From positions 124,001 to 188,000 of the forward strand of contig NZ_MOAL01000001.1 of NCBI RefSeq assembly GCF_003731765.1: DNA of 64,000 bases, in the 5' to 3' direction. The position numbers were made by a program, and so were the translations under genes. This DNA is from Pseudomonas chlororaphis (GTDB taxonomy: Bacteria > Pseudomonadota > Gammaproteobacteria > Pseudomonadales > Pseudomonadaceae). Below are positions 1 to 10,057 of the stretch, piece by piece; within the stretch, counting starts at the first letter, position 1; the number at the start of each line of letters is the position of its first letter. The notes below the pieces were generated by a model that saw nothing but the letters and a program-made list of their open reading frames with translations, was not told the origin of the DNA and did no database searches.

Positions 1-844
1 CGTGCACGGCGTTGGACATGATCACGCTGTCGATAATCGGCTTGATCGGCTCCGACACCAGGGCCTGCAACGGGTGCGACTCGATCGGCAGGCGGAAGCC
101 CGCGAGCTTGGCCATGTGCCCGGAATTACCGGCGGTGACCACGCCGACGCGCTTGGCGCCGATAAAACCCTTGTTGGTTTCAACGCCGATGCACACGCCG
201 TTTTCCTTGCGGAAGCCGATGACTTCGGTTTGCTGGATCAGGTCCACGCCCAGGGCATCGGCCGCACGAGCAAAGCCCCAAGCCACGGCATCGTGACGGG
301 CCACGCCACCGCGACGTTGCACGGTAGCGCCGAGCACCGGGTAACGGGTGTTCTTCGAGCAATCCAGGTAGGGGATTTCGTCCGCCACTTGCTTGGCGTT
401 GAGCAGTTCGCCGTCGACGCCGTTGAGGCGGTTGGCGCTGACCCGACGCTCGGAATCACGAATGTCCTGCAGGGTGTGGCACAGGTTGTAGACGCCGCGC
501 TGGGAGAACATGACGTTGTAGTTCAGGTCCTGGGACAGACCTTCCCAGAGCTTCATCGCGTGTTCGTAGAGGTGCGCCGACTCGTCCCACAGGTAGTTGG
601 AACGCACGATGGTGGTGTTGCGCGCGGTGTTGCCGCCGCCCAACCAGCCCTTCTCGACCACGGCGACGTTGGTGATGCCGTGCTCCTTGGCCAGGTAGTA
701 AGCCGTGGCCAGGCCGTGCCCGCCGCCGCCGACGATGACCACGTCGTAGACTTTTTTCGGGGTCGGCGTGCGCCACATGCGCTGCCAGTTTTCATGGTGG
801 CTGAGGGAGTGCTTGAAGAGGCCGAAGCCTGAGTAGCGTTGCAT
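1..844 (-). CDS. soxB: Sarcosine oxidase beta subunit, partial (C-terminus outside window)
   Basis: Flavin-binding beta subunit of heterotetrameric sarcosine oxidase, which oxidises sarcosine to glycine and formaldehyde or methylene-THF. About 281 residues are visible. The start [14 protein letters not shown] is typical of the family, and [22 protein letters not shown] at about residues 34-55 is the dinucleotide-binding glycine motif (seen). I chose ATG 844 because GGAG lies 8 nt upstream; an in-frame ATG at 850 would leave only 2 nt. It sits 22 bp downstream of glyA on the same strand, the usual glyA-soxBDAG order. The rest of the sox operon lies left of the window. Confidence 0.93.
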   Translation of the reverse strand, partial: MQRYSGFGLFKHSLSHHENWQRMWRTPTPKKVYDVVIVGGGGHGLATAYYLAKEHGITNVAVVEKGWLGGGNTARNTTIVRSNYLWDESAHLYEHAMKLWEGLSQDLNYNVMFSQRGVYNLCHTLQDIRDSERRVSANRLNGVDGELLNAKQVADEIPYLDCSKNTRYPVLGATVQRRGGVARHDAVAWGFARAADALGVDLIQQTEVIGFRKENGVCIGVETNKGFIGAKRVGVVTAGNSGHMAKLAGFRLPIESHPLQALVSEPIKPIIDSVIMSNAVH

Positions 845-866
845 AGTCATTACTCCAAAACGGCTC

Positions 867-2120
<1,254 letters not shown>

Positions 2121-2379
2121 CGCGTCTCTCCCAGCGGCGGCAGTGCGCCTTTCGTCTCGGTGAGGCCAGCCTTACAGCTGCGCCCTTTGGATGCGATGGT
2201 ATGACCGGGACGACGAACTCAAATGCCTATGGACGCCACGCAAAGGTGCGTTTACGACATGCCCTGACGGCCCCGGATAAATGCACCGACCCGCCGCCCG
2301 GAAACCGCTCTAGCCCAGCCCCTCCCACCGTCCTATCGGAGCTGGCTTGCCAGAAAAGGCCCCTCCAACCGGTACGCAA

Positions 2380-3174
2380 TCAGTTCAAAACGCCACGCAA
2401 CGCCAGCAAACAGAGGAAATGCAGCGGATACAGCCCATAGGCCCAGCGTCGCATTGCCAGCACCGAACAACCGCGCAAGGCCCGCAGCAGCCACAGCCCC
2501 AGCAGTGGCGCCAACAGACAAACGGCAATACCGAAAGTCGCCACCTGATTGCCCAGGCGCGCCGCCGGGAACAAGGTTTGCCATTGATTGGCGGCCAGGC
2601 ACACCAGCCCCGGCAACAGGCTGAAATACCAGGGACGCTGCACCGCCCACAGCAGCGCCAAGGGCAGCAAGACCCCGAACACGCCGAACATCAGGTGGTC
2701 GGAAAACACCGCCGCCAGCAGCAAGGCCAGGCCCCCCAGGCATCGGGCCTGGAGTGCCGACTGCTGCCAGCCCCGCGCCACCAGCAAACCCAGGGCGAGG
2801 GTCGGCAGCACATTGAGGGTCTCGGCATCGGTCATGAACAGCCGGTAGGGAATCTCGCTCAGGCCGCTGAACAACAGCAGCCAGCCCAAGTAGCGCCATG
2901 GCCCGCCTGTGTCGTATTTGAGTGGGCCGTGCTTGAGAGGGTTGTGCTTGAGGGCGCCACTGCGCGCCAGGTTGAGCGCCATGGCCAGGCAGAACCAGGG
3001 AAACGCCAGGCGCCCCGGTACATACAGCCAGTCCAGGCTCAACCCCACATAACGCAGGTGATCAAGGACCATGCTCAGCAACGCCAGCCACTTCAATGCG
3101 TCCAGTGCGCCATCACGGCTGCCTGCACGCCAGGGCACGCATAAATCCCCATAGGGCCTGCATTTTTGCGGCAT
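2380..3174 (-). CDS. TraX-like integral membrane protein
   Basis: About 264 residues, with many hydrophobic segments and the conserved N-terminal block DGALDALKWLALLSMVLDHL and C-terminal RRWAYGLYPLHFLCL, both typical of the TraX family (acyltransferase-like membrane proteins named for F-pilin acetylation). Chromosomal pseudomonad copies are not linked to conjugation and their substrate is unknown. The start is uncertain: ATG 3174 gives a short polar leader (MPQKCRPYG), while a GTG at 3138 would place the conserved block closer to the N-terminus. No operon partner is seen. It lies between glyA and the divergent ltaE. Confidence 0.75.
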   Translation of the reverse strand: MPQKCRPYGDLCVPWRAGSRDGALDALKWLALLSMVLDHLRYVGLSLDWLYVPGRLAFPWFCLAMALNLARSGALKHNPLKHGPLKYDTGGPWRYLGWLLLFSGLSEIPYRLFMTDAETLNVLPTLALGLLVARGWQQSALQARCLGGLALLLAAVFSDHLMFGVFGVLLPLALLWAVQRPWYFSLLPGLVCLAANQWQTLFPAARLGNQVATFGIAVCLLAPLLGLWLLRALRGCSVLAMRRWAYGLYPLHFLCLLALRGVLN

Positions 3175-3242
3175 AAACAGAACGTGTGCTCCCTGATCAA
3201 TCTTGGGTAAAGTGCGCACCATCATCGACCACGGAGCCGGCC

Positions 3243-4283
3243 ATGACCGACAACAGCCAACAATTCGCCAGCGACAATTATTCCGGCATCTGCCCTGAAG
3301 CCTGGGCGGCGATGGAACAGGCCAATCAGGGTCACGAGCGCGCCTACGGCGACGACCAATGGACCGCACGCGCCGCCGATCATTTCCGCAAGTTGTTCGA
3401 AACCGACTGCGAGGTGTTTTTCGCTTTCAACGGCACCGCCGCCAACTCATTGGCCCTGTCGTCGCTGTGCCAGAGTTACCACAGCGTGATCTGCTCGGAA
3501 ACCGCCCACGTCGAAACCGACGAATGCGGCGCCCCGGAGTTTTTCTCCAACGGCTCCAAGCTGCTGGTCGCCGGCACCCAGAACGGCAAGCTGACGCCGG
3601 AATCGATCCGCGAGATCGCCCTCAAGCGCCAGGACATCCACTACCCCAAGCCGCGAGTCGTCACCCTGACCCAGGCCACCGAAGTCGGCAGCGTCTATAC
3701 CCCAGAAGAAGTCCGCGCCATCAGCGCCACCTGCAAGGAACTGGGCCTCAACCTGCACATGGACGGCGCGCGGTTCTCCAACGCCTGTGCCTTTCTCGGC
3801 TGCTCGCCGGCCGACCTGACCTGGAAAGCCGGCGTCGATGTGCTGTGCTTTGGCGGGACGAAAAACGGCATGGCGGTGGGCGAGGCGATTCTGTTCTTCA
3901 ACCACAAACTGGCCGAAGACTTCGACTACCGCTGCAAGCAGGCCGGCCAATTGGCCTCGAAAATGCGCTTTCTGTCGGCCCCCTGGGTCGGCATCCTGGA
4001 AAACAGCGCCTGGCTCAAATACGCCCGCCACGCCAACCACTGCGCCCAATTACTGGCCAAATTAGTGGAAGACATTCCCGGCGTCGAACTGATGTTCCCG
4101 GTGCAGGCCAACGGCGTGTTCCTGCAACTCTCGGAACCGGCGATCGCCGCCCTGACCGCCAGGGGCTGGCGCTTCTACACCTTCATCGGCAAGGGCGGCG
4201 CCCGCTTCATGTGCTCCTGGGACACCAAGGAAGAACGTGTACGCGAGCTGGCCGCGGACATCCGCACCGTGATGAGCGCCTGA
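3243..4283 (+). CDS. ltaE: Low-specificity L-threonine aldolase
   Basis: A 346-residue fold-type I PLP enzyme cleaving L-threonine and allo-threonine (and other beta-hydroxy amino acids) to glycine plus an aldehyde. LHMDGARFSNA (about 171-181) and the PLP lysine in CFGGTKNGMAVGE (K207) are visible. ATG 3243 has GGAG 7 nt upstream; a longer in-frame start at 3186 lacks such a site. In P. aeruginosa the orthologue (PA5413) lies in the same glycine betaine region next to gbcB, so a role in glycine/threonine balance during betaine catabolism is plausible (inference). Confidence 0.93.
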   Translation: MTDNSQQFASDNYSGICPEAWAAMEQANQGHERAYGDDQWTARAADHFRKLFETDCEVFFAFNGTAANSLALSSLCQSYHSVICSETAHVETDECGAPEFFSNGSKLLVAGTQNGKLTPESIREIALKRQDIHYPKPRVVTLTQATEVGSVYTPEEVRAISATCKELGLNLHMDGARFSNACAFLGCSPADLTWKAGVDVLCFGGTKNGMAVGEAILFFNHKLAEDFDYRCKQAGQLASKMRFLSAPWVGILENSAWLKYARHANHCAQLLAKLVEDIPGVELMFPVQANGVFLQLSEPAIAALTARGWRFYTFIGKGGARFMCSWDTKEERVRELAADIRTVMSA

Positions 4284-4301
4284 CCACCGTCACCTGCACT
4301 G

Positions 4302-4330
4302 CTCGTTCCCACGCTCCGCGTGGGAATGCC
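4302..4330. repeat. Short hairpin repeat (GTTCCCACGC type)
   Basis: GTTCCCACGC-TCC-GCGTGGGAA is a hairpin repeat common in intergenic DNA of the P. fluorescens group. It separates the convergent ltaE and gbcB ends. It has no T-run, so it is not a good intrinsic terminator. Confidence 0.6.
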
Positions 4331-4372
4331 GCTCCGGACGCTCTGCATCCGGCCCGCAGGTGCTGTCGCTGA

Positions 4373-5473
4373 TCAATATTCGATGCGTACGTCGCCCTTG
4401 GGCACGCTGCAGCAGGACAGGATGTAGCCTTCGGCTTCGTCGTCTTCGGTGATCCCGCCGTTGTGTTCCATCTCCACTTCGCCGCCCAGTTTGAGCACTT
4501 TGCAGGTGCCGCAGATGCCCATGCCGCAGGCCTTGGGAATCATCAGGCCGAGCTTGGCCGCCGCGGCGTGGACGGTTTCCCCTGGAACCACGCGGATGCT
4601 CTTGCCGGACGCGGTGAATTCCACCTGATGCAGATCGGCCACATCGACTTCCGGCGCTTCGGCGGCTTGTTCGGCATGTTCCACCGCATCGGCCCGGGCT
4701 TCGGGTGGCGTCGCGCCAAAGGATTCTTCGTGGTAGCGCGCCATGTCGAAGCCAGCAGCTTCCAGCAGGCGTTTGACCGCGTTCATGTACGGGGTCGGCC
4801 CGCAGCAGAAGACTTCCCGCTCCAGGAAGTCCGGGGCCATCAGCTCCAGCATCTTGTGGTTCAGGTAACCGCGATACCCCGCCCAGGGCTCGCCCAGGCC
4901 GTGTTTTTCGCAGATCAGGTGCAGGCTGAAGTTATCGATCCGCGACGCCATGTGCTCCAGCTCGCGGTGATAAATGATGTCTTTCGGTGAGCGGGCGCTG
5001 TGGATAAACACCATGTCGACGTTGGCGTTGGTGTCGTAGAACCAGCGCGCCATGGACATCACCGGGGTGATACCAACGCCGCCGCTGAGGTAGAGCACCT
5101 TCGGGCTGGGGAAGTCGATGGCGTTGAACAGCCCCACCGGCCCGTGCACCGCCAGTTCCTGACCTTCATGCAAGGTGTCGTGGAGCCAGTTGGAGACCTT
5201 GCCCCCGGGCACACGCTTAATGGTCACCGAGAAGCTGTAGGGCACCGACGGCGAGCTGGAGATGGTGTAGGAACGCATCACCGGCTGGCCTTCGATTTCC
5301 AGCTCCAGGGTGACGAACTGCCCCGGTTTGAAGAAGAACATGATCGGCTGGTCGGCCATGAAGCAGAAGGTCCGCACGTCCCAGGTTTCCTGGATGACTT
5401 TGACGCAACGGACGATGTGACGGCCATTGGCCCAGGTCTGGGTGGTTACCGGGTTGAGGAAGGTGTTGGACAT
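4373..5473 (-). CDS. gbcB: Glycine betaine demethylase, ferredoxin-reductase subunit
   Basis: A 366-residue electron-transfer partner of the GbcA oxygenase; it moves electrons from NAD(P)H through FAD and a 2Fe-2S centre. The FAD-binding RSYTIS motif starts at R67, an NAD-binding SGGVGITP follows, and a C-terminal plant-type ferredoxin domain carries C316-x4-C321-x2-C324...C354. ATG 5473 is preceded by GGAG with 6 nt spacing; the upstream GTG at 5485 overlaps that site and is rejected. It is divergent from gbcA, as in P. aeruginosa PA5411/PA5410, with a shared 290-bp promoter region. GbdR activation is known for the family and inferred here. Confidence 0.95.
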   Translation of the reverse strand: MSNTFLNPVTTQTWANGRHIVRCVKVIQETWDVRTFCFMADQPIMFFFKPGQFVTLELEIEGQPVMRSYTISSSPSVPYSFSVTIKRVPGGKVSNWLHDTLHEGQELAVHGPVGLFNAIDFPSPKVLYLSGGVGITPVMSMARWFYDTNANVDMVFIHSARSPKDIIYHRELEHMASRIDNFSLHLICEKHGLGEPWAGYRGYLNHKMLELMAPDFLEREVFCCGPTPYMNAVKRLLEAAGFDMARYHEESFGATPPEARADAVEHAEQAAEAPEVDVADLHQVEFTASGKSIRVVPGETVHAAAAKLGLMIPKACGMGICGTCKVLKLGGEVEMEHNGGITEDDEAEGYILSCCSVPKGDVRIEY

Positions 5474-5548
5474 GCTGTTCTCCACGGCCGACGGTCGGCT
5501 TCATGTCAGCGATTCTGCGTAAGGCGCCTGGCGCCCATTTACCTATCT

Positions 5549-5573
5549 GCGACATTCACATGCTTATCGCGAC
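5549..5573. promoter_or_regulatory. Candidate GbdR half-sites between gbcB and gbcA
   Basis: Two GCGAC pentamers start at 5549 and 5569, 20 bp apart, in the gbcB/gbcA divergent intergenic region. Similar pairs 21 bp apart occur before caiX and cbcX. Two half-sites about two helical turns apart fit an AraC-family dimer such as GbdR. The assignment is inference. Confidence 0.4.
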
Positions 5574-5763
5574 CAGCCCCCGGGGACCGGGCCTTGCGCG
5601 TCGGGAACAGATTGGGGCATGTCGCCCATGGATAAGGTTCAAGCCGCTGGCGGACCCACACTCGCCTCAACGACAACAGCCGATTTTTCGTGACTTGCGT
5701 AGCACCAACCGTAGCCACTCTCTATATCGCCGGCCGCACCGAACGGCCATGAGGACTTGAACG

Positions 5764-7059
5764 ATGGACGTCACCGCAACCCTGAGCTTGGGCGATCCGC
5801 TGGAACCCGCACGCAAGGCCACTGCACAAATGCTGCAGGAGCGCGAGCGGACCTTCTCCCTGCCGCAGCCGTTCTACTGCGATGAAAGGCTGTTCGACAT
5901 CGACATGCAGGAGATTTTCCACAAGGAATGGTTGATCGCCGGCATGACCTGCGAGATCCCCGCCAAGGGCAACTACATCACCCTGCAGATCGGCAAGAAC
6001 CCGATCATCGTCATTCGCGGCGCCGACGGCGTGGTCCACGCCTTCCACAACGTCTGCCGCCACCGCGGTTCGCGGCTGTGCACCAGCGACAAGGGCAAGG
6101 TGGCCAAACTGGTCTGCCACTACCACCAGTGGACCTACGAACTGGACGGGCGCCTGCTGTTCGCCGGCACCGAGATGGGCGCCGACTTCGACATGAAGCA
6201 GTACGGCCTCAAGCCGGTCAACGTGAAGACCGCTGGCGGCTACATCTTCATTTCGCTGGCCGAGAACCCACCGGCCATCGACGACTTCCTCTCCACGCTG
6301 GCCCATTACATGGAGCCGTACGACATGGAGAACACCAAGGTGGCGGTGCAAACCACCTTGCGCGAAAAGGCCAACTGGAAACTGGTGCTGGAGAACAACC
6401 GCGAGTGCTACCACTGCGGCGGCTCCCACCCGGAGCTGTTGAAAACCCTGCTGGAGTGGGACGACGTTACCGACCCCCGCGCCGACCAGGCCTTCAAGGA
6501 CCACGTGGCCGCCTCCGCCGCCGCCTGGGAAGCCGAGAAGATCCCTTACGCCCATGCCAGCTTCGGCCTGCGCAACCGTATCGTGCGCATGCCGCTGCTC
6601 AAGGGCACCGTGTCCATGACCCTGGACGGCAAGCCGGGCTGCACCAAGCTGATGGGCCGGATCAAAAACCCGGACCTGGGCTCGATGCGCATCCTGCACC
6701 TGCCACACTCCTGGAACCACTGCATGGGCGACCACATCATCGTGTTCACTGTGTGGCCAATCAGCGCCCAGGAAACCATCGTCACCACCAAATGGCTGGT
6801 GCACAAGGATGCCGTGGAAGGCGTGGACTATGACGTGGAGCGCATGCGCCAGGTCTGGGACGCCACCAACGACCAGGACCGGCGCCTGGCCGAAGAGAAC
6901 CAGCGCGGCATCAACTCCACCGCCTACCAGCCAGGCCCCTACTCCAAGACCTATGAGTTCGGCGTGGTCAACTTCATCGACTGGTACAGCGAGCGCATGC
7001 TGAGCAACCTGGGGGCCGAACCGGCGCCATACCTCAAAGGCGTGCCGGTACACGGATAA
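5764..7059 (+). CDS. gbcA: Glycine betaine demethylase, Rieske oxygenase subunit
   Basis: A 431-residue terminal oxygenase converting glycine betaine to dimethylglycine plus formaldehyde. The Rieske cluster ligands C98, H100, C118 and H121 are present (CRHRG and CHYHQW). The mononuclear iron motif NNRECYHCGGSH gives H217 and H222. The length is close to that of characterised GbcA. The start has GAGGA 9 nt upstream. It pairs with the divergent gbcB and is followed by an intrinsic terminator at 7103, so it is probably monocistronic. Confidence 0.96.
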   Translation: MDVTATLSLGDPLEPARKATAQMLQERERTFSLPQPFYCDERLFDIDMQEIFHKEWLIAGMTCEIPAKGNYITLQIGKNPIIVIRGADGVVHAFHNVCRHRGSRLCTSDKGKVAKLVCHYHQWTYELDGRLLFAGTEMGADFDMKQYGLKPVNVKTAGGYIFISLAENPPAIDDFLSTLAHYMEPYDMENTKVAVQTTLREKANWKLVLENNRECYHCGGSHPELLKTLLEWDDVTDPRADQAFKDHVAASAAAWEAEKIPYAHASFGLRNRIVRMPLLKGTVSMTLDGKPGCTKLMGRIKNPDLGSMRILHLPHSWNHCMGDHIIVFTVWPISAQETIVTTKWLVHKDAVEGVDYDVERMRQVWDATNDQDRRLAEENQRGINSTAYQPGPYSKTYEFGVVNFIDWYSERMLSNLGAEPAPYLKGVPVHG

Positions 7060-7102
7060 GCGCCACGAGGAGCAGCACACCTCAAGCGACACGCTGAACC
7101 CT

Positions 7103-7137
7103 AAAGGCCCGGGCATGCACCGGGCCTTTTTGCTTTT
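7103..7137 (+). terminator. Intrinsic terminator after gbcA
   Basis: A 10-bp perfect stem AAAGGCCCGG/CCGGGCCTTT with a 7-nt loop, followed by TTTGCTTTT, starts 43 bp after the gbcA stop. Confidence 0.9.
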
Positions 7138-7164
7138 GGACGGTCAACAGCTGATGAATGTGTA

Positions 7165-7815
7165 TGAAATTTGATCGATGGCTGAACAGCCTATAGCGGA
7201 CGCGGCATGCAGCCTTCCGCAAACATCTTATCCACAGCTTGACCCACAGCCATTGTGGGCAACTGCCGGGGTGCTGGGGATATTTCTTTCGAGAAGGGCC
7301 ATAAAATCCGTGACTTATGGGGAAACAGGGTTTTGGATGGGCTTTGGCTGTTTTTTGATCAAACCACTGAAAGCCCCGTTTTTAAAGGGCCCTAGCTGAA
7401 GGCGAACACCTTATCCACAGAACGGCCAACAGACTTTGGGGGCAACTCGGTGGATAAGCACCAAGCGCTGTGGAAAACCCTGAAAAGCCGCGTACCACGG
7501 CACTTGGCGAGGCCTGACAGGGATAAATAGAAGGTTTTGGCTATTTATTGACCAATACTCTGTAAGCCTTTATTTACAAGGCTTACAGCCGGAAGCGAAC
7601 ATCTTATCCACAGAAGCGCCAACAGACTTTGGGGGCAACTCCTGTGCAAAAGTTCTCTCCGGGATTTCTCGTGCTTGGAAAAAAGCCATAAAAAACGCCG
7701 ACTTAGCCTGGTCAAATTTTGTACAGGCGGCTGGAGCGCTTGATTCACAAGGGCTGGAGCAAGGTGCGTACATCTTATCCACAGAGACGCACACAGGGAT
7801 TGTGAGTAACCCTGA
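7165..7815. repeat. Degenerate ~180-bp tandem repeat carrying four perfect DnaA boxes
   Basis: No plausible gene lies here. Four degenerate direct repeats each contain the 9-mer TTATCCACA at 7228-7236, 7411-7419, 7604-7612 and 7775-7783 (intervals 183, 193 and 171 bp), matching the consensus DnaA box exactly and in the same orientation. A near match in the opposite orientation (TTATCCACC) lies at 7449-7457. Each box is followed by a conserved ACAG...TTG.G.G..AAC block and preceded by a partly conserved hairpin, the best being CTGTAAGCC/GGCTTACAG at 7560-7588. Function is unknown; possible DnaA binding or titration. Confidence 0.8.
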
Positions 7816-7819
7816 GACC

Positions 7820-8035
7820 GCCATCGCCGGCAAGCCGGCTCCTACATTATTTGCGCGGGTTGCGAGGGCTCTGTAGGAGCTGGCTTGCCAGCGATCAGCA
7901 ATGCCCAAGACATGCGCTAAACCCGAGGCCGCCATCGCCGGCAAGCCGGCTCCTACATTATTCGCGCGGGCTGCGAGGGCTCTGTAGGAGCTGGCTTGCC
8001 AGCGATCAGCGATACCCGAGACATGCGCTAAACCC
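7820..8035. repeat. Two tandem 111-bp REP-pair units (REPIN-like)
   Basis: Two nearly identical units (7820-7930, 7931-8035) each hold a head-to-head REP pair: CATCGCCGGCAAGCCGGCTC and TGTAGGAGCTGGCTTGCCAG. They fill the space between the DnaA-box repeat and etfB. The period of 111 bp and very low divergence suggest recent duplication. Confidence 0.85.
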
Positions 8036-8055
8036 CTAAGCCGGCACCTACGGAG

Positions 8056-8826
8056 TCAACGGACGACGCCTTCTTCGATCAACAACTTGAGGATCGCTTC
8101 GGCGCCCGCTTCCGGGGTGAGGTCTTTGAGCACTTGGCCGGTGCCGCCGCTGGCTTTGGCGGTGGCAGCTTTCATGCGGTCGGCGCCGCTCTTGGCCTTG
8201 ATCACTTTCAGGCGTTTAGGGCGAGGCTTGGCCGGTTGCAGGCTGGAGGCTGTGAGTAACTCATCCTCCACCACCATCACCTGATCTGCCTGCAGCAACC
8301 CCCGACGCGCCGGGCCGTAGGCGCTCTGGCGCGGCTTGGGCGCAGCGTTATCCACCGTGGCGAGGAATGGCAGACGCACCTTGAGCCGACGCCGCTGGCC
8401 ACGAGGCAAGGCTTGCAGCACCTGGGCCACACCGCCGGAGATGGACTCCACTTCAGCCAGGCCCACCACCAGCGGCCAGCCCAGGCCTTCGGCCAGCAGG
8501 AACGGCAACATGCCCGAGCCTTCCCCCGTCTCCGCCTGGCTGCCGGTCAGCACCACCTGAGCACCGGCATCGCGCAGGTACTGGGTCAACGCCGGCAGCG
8601 CATCGGCGCCCGCCGGCTGTTCCAGCACATGCAATTGCTCCAGGCCCATGCCCAGGTAAGCCCGCAACGCCGGCTCGGCGACGTCCCCGGCGTGCAGCAC
8701 CTGGAGGTTATCCCCAGCCAGTTGCAGCCCCAGTTCCACGGCCCGCGCATCCTGCTCGGCACGCCGTGGACGGCCGGACGTAGGGTGGGCACCAATCGAT
8801 ACCAGGCTGATCACATTGCTGTTCAT
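8056..8826 (-). CDS. etfB: Electron transfer flavoprotein beta subunit (dimethylglycine branch)
   Basis: A 256-residue EtfB-family protein; with the neighbouring alpha subunit it should carry electrons from dimethylglycine oxidation to the respiratory chain. The family pattern VLTGSQAETGEGSGMLPFLLAEGLG (about 94-118) is present. ATG 8826 is used because GGGGA lies about 7 nt upstream; the GTG at 8829 is too close. It is the last gene of the dgc-etf unit, 10 bp after etfA. The same order occurs in P. aeruginosa (PA5401), where it is not the general ETF. Dedication to DgcAB is inferred from synteny. Confidence 0.9.
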   Translation of the reverse strand: MNSNVISLVSIGAHPTSGRPRRAEQDARAVELGLQLAGDNLQVLHAGDVAEPALRAYLGMGLEQLHVLEQPAGADALPALTQYLRDAGAQVVLTGSQAETGEGSGMLPFLLAEGLGWPLVVGLAEVESISGGVAQVLQALPRGQRRRLKVRLPFLATVDNAAPKPRQSAYGPARRGLLQADQVMVVEDELLTASSLQPAKPRPKRLKVIKAKSGADRMKAATAKASGGTGQVLKDLTPEAGAEAILKLLIEEGVVR

Positions 8827-8836
8827 CACTGTCCCC

Positions 8837-10057
8837 TTAAGCCGCGTCGCGCTTGGCGCCGTTGCGGTAAGCCGCTACCGCCGCGATCAAGGCTTGAAGA
8901 ATCTCGGCGCTGTCGCCAATCACCGAAAGATCGGCGCGTTTGATCATGTCGCAACCCGGGTCGAGGTTGATCGCCACCACCTTGTCGCAGGCACCAATGC
9001 CTTGCAGGTGCTGGATCGCCCCGGAAATCCCCACCGCCACGTAAACCCGGGCGGTGACCCAGATCCCGCTGGCCCCCACTTGCCGGTCGCGGCCCATGAA
9101 ACCGTCGTCCACCGCCACCCGTGAAGCCCCCTCGGTGGCGCCCAGGGCGGCCGCGGCCTGGTGAAACAAAGGCCAGTCCTTGACCCCGTTGCCGCCAGAG
9201 AAGATGAACTCAGCCTCGGCCATGGGAATCGCCGCGGGGTCCACCGCCACCGCGCCCAAATCCTCGATCCGCGCCAAGCTGCGTGCCACGCTTGTGGATA
9301 ACTCCACCGGCAGGGCCTCGTGGCGGGTTTCGCTGACCGGCTCCGCGCATTCCGCAGCTGCCAGGATCAGCCGTGCAGCGGGCCGCGCCAGGTCCTGCAG
9401 GCCGGCACCGGCACGGCCGATGCACTGCCCGTCCTTGACCTGCCAGACCCGGGTCGCCGGGCGCTCGCCCAAGGCCGCGGCAAAACGCCGGCCCAGCTCA
9501 CCGCCACCGGAGCGGCTGTCAGGCAGCAGCCAGTGACGGGGGTTGAATTGGTTATCCACAGCCCGCAGGCCCTGCACCCGTTGTTCCGGTGCATAACCGT
9601 CGAACTCGCTGCCGTCCAGCACCAGTAGGCGATCGACGCCGGCCGTCTCAAAGGCCGACTCTTTGTGTTCGCCAAACACCACCGCCAGCACCGCACCGTC
9701 CTGGCCCGCCAGTTGATGGGCCAAGCCCAGCAAGTCGCGGTCGTGGCTACTCAGGCGGCCACCGACCATGTCCGGCACCACGCTGATGTAGAACGCCGGT
9801 TGTGCCACCTGGTGCAATGGCAGCTGTACTTGCGCGGCCGCCGTGCGCTTGGTCGTGCCGCCCTGCTGGGCGCCACTGCGGTCGATGCGCTTGAGGCCGT
9901 TGGGGCCGATAAACCCGATGCCGTGGGGGTTCTTGCGGATCAGCCCGTTGGGCCCCATCCAGCTGTGCTCCACAGCCTGCATGGCCGCGTGCAGCGGGTG
10001 CAGACGGTTACGGGCAATCCATTCGGCCCGGGGATCGCGGCGGATAATGTCGCTCAT
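8837..10057 (-). CDS. etfA: Electron transfer flavoprotein alpha subunit (dimethylglycine branch)
   Basis: A 406-residue EtfA-family protein, longer than the usual ~310. The C-terminal FAD domain is clear: IFSGGNGVKDWPLFHQAAAALGA, the VGASG block, and GISGAIQHLQGI...ININLDP-like sequence near the end. The N-terminal ~90 residues are an extension holding two near repeats, GPNGLIRKN (35-43) and GPNGLKRID (51-59). Its start overlaps the dgcB stop by 1 bp (TGATG), indicating translational coupling. It pairs with etfB. The extension could be a docking element for DgcB (inference). Confidence 0.9.
   Translation of the reverse strand: MSDIIRRDPRAEWIARNRLHPLHAAMQAVEHSWMGPNGLIRKNPHGIGFIGPNGLKRIDRSGAQQGGTTKRTAAAQVQLPLHQVAQPAFYISVVPDMVGGRLSSHDRDLLGLAHQLAGQDGAVLAVVFGEHKESAFETAGVDRLLVLDGSEFDGYAPEQRVQGLRAVDNQFNPRHWLLPDSRSGGGELGRRFAAALGERPATRVWQVKDGQCIGRAGAGLQDLARPAARLILAAAECAEPVSETRHEALPVELSTSVARSLARIEDLGAVAVDPAAIPMAEAEFIFSGGNGVKDWPLFHQAAAALGATEGASRVAVDDGFMGRDRQVGASGIWVTARVYVAVGISGAIQHLQGIGACDKVVAINLDPGCDMIKRADLSVIGDSAEILQALIAAVAAYRNGAKRDAA

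Noticed and set aside
7178..7399. Small plus-strand protein of 73 residues in the DnaA-box region
   Set aside because: It spans repeat units, has no ribosome-binding site or domain, and the flanking units show similar non-coding sequence.
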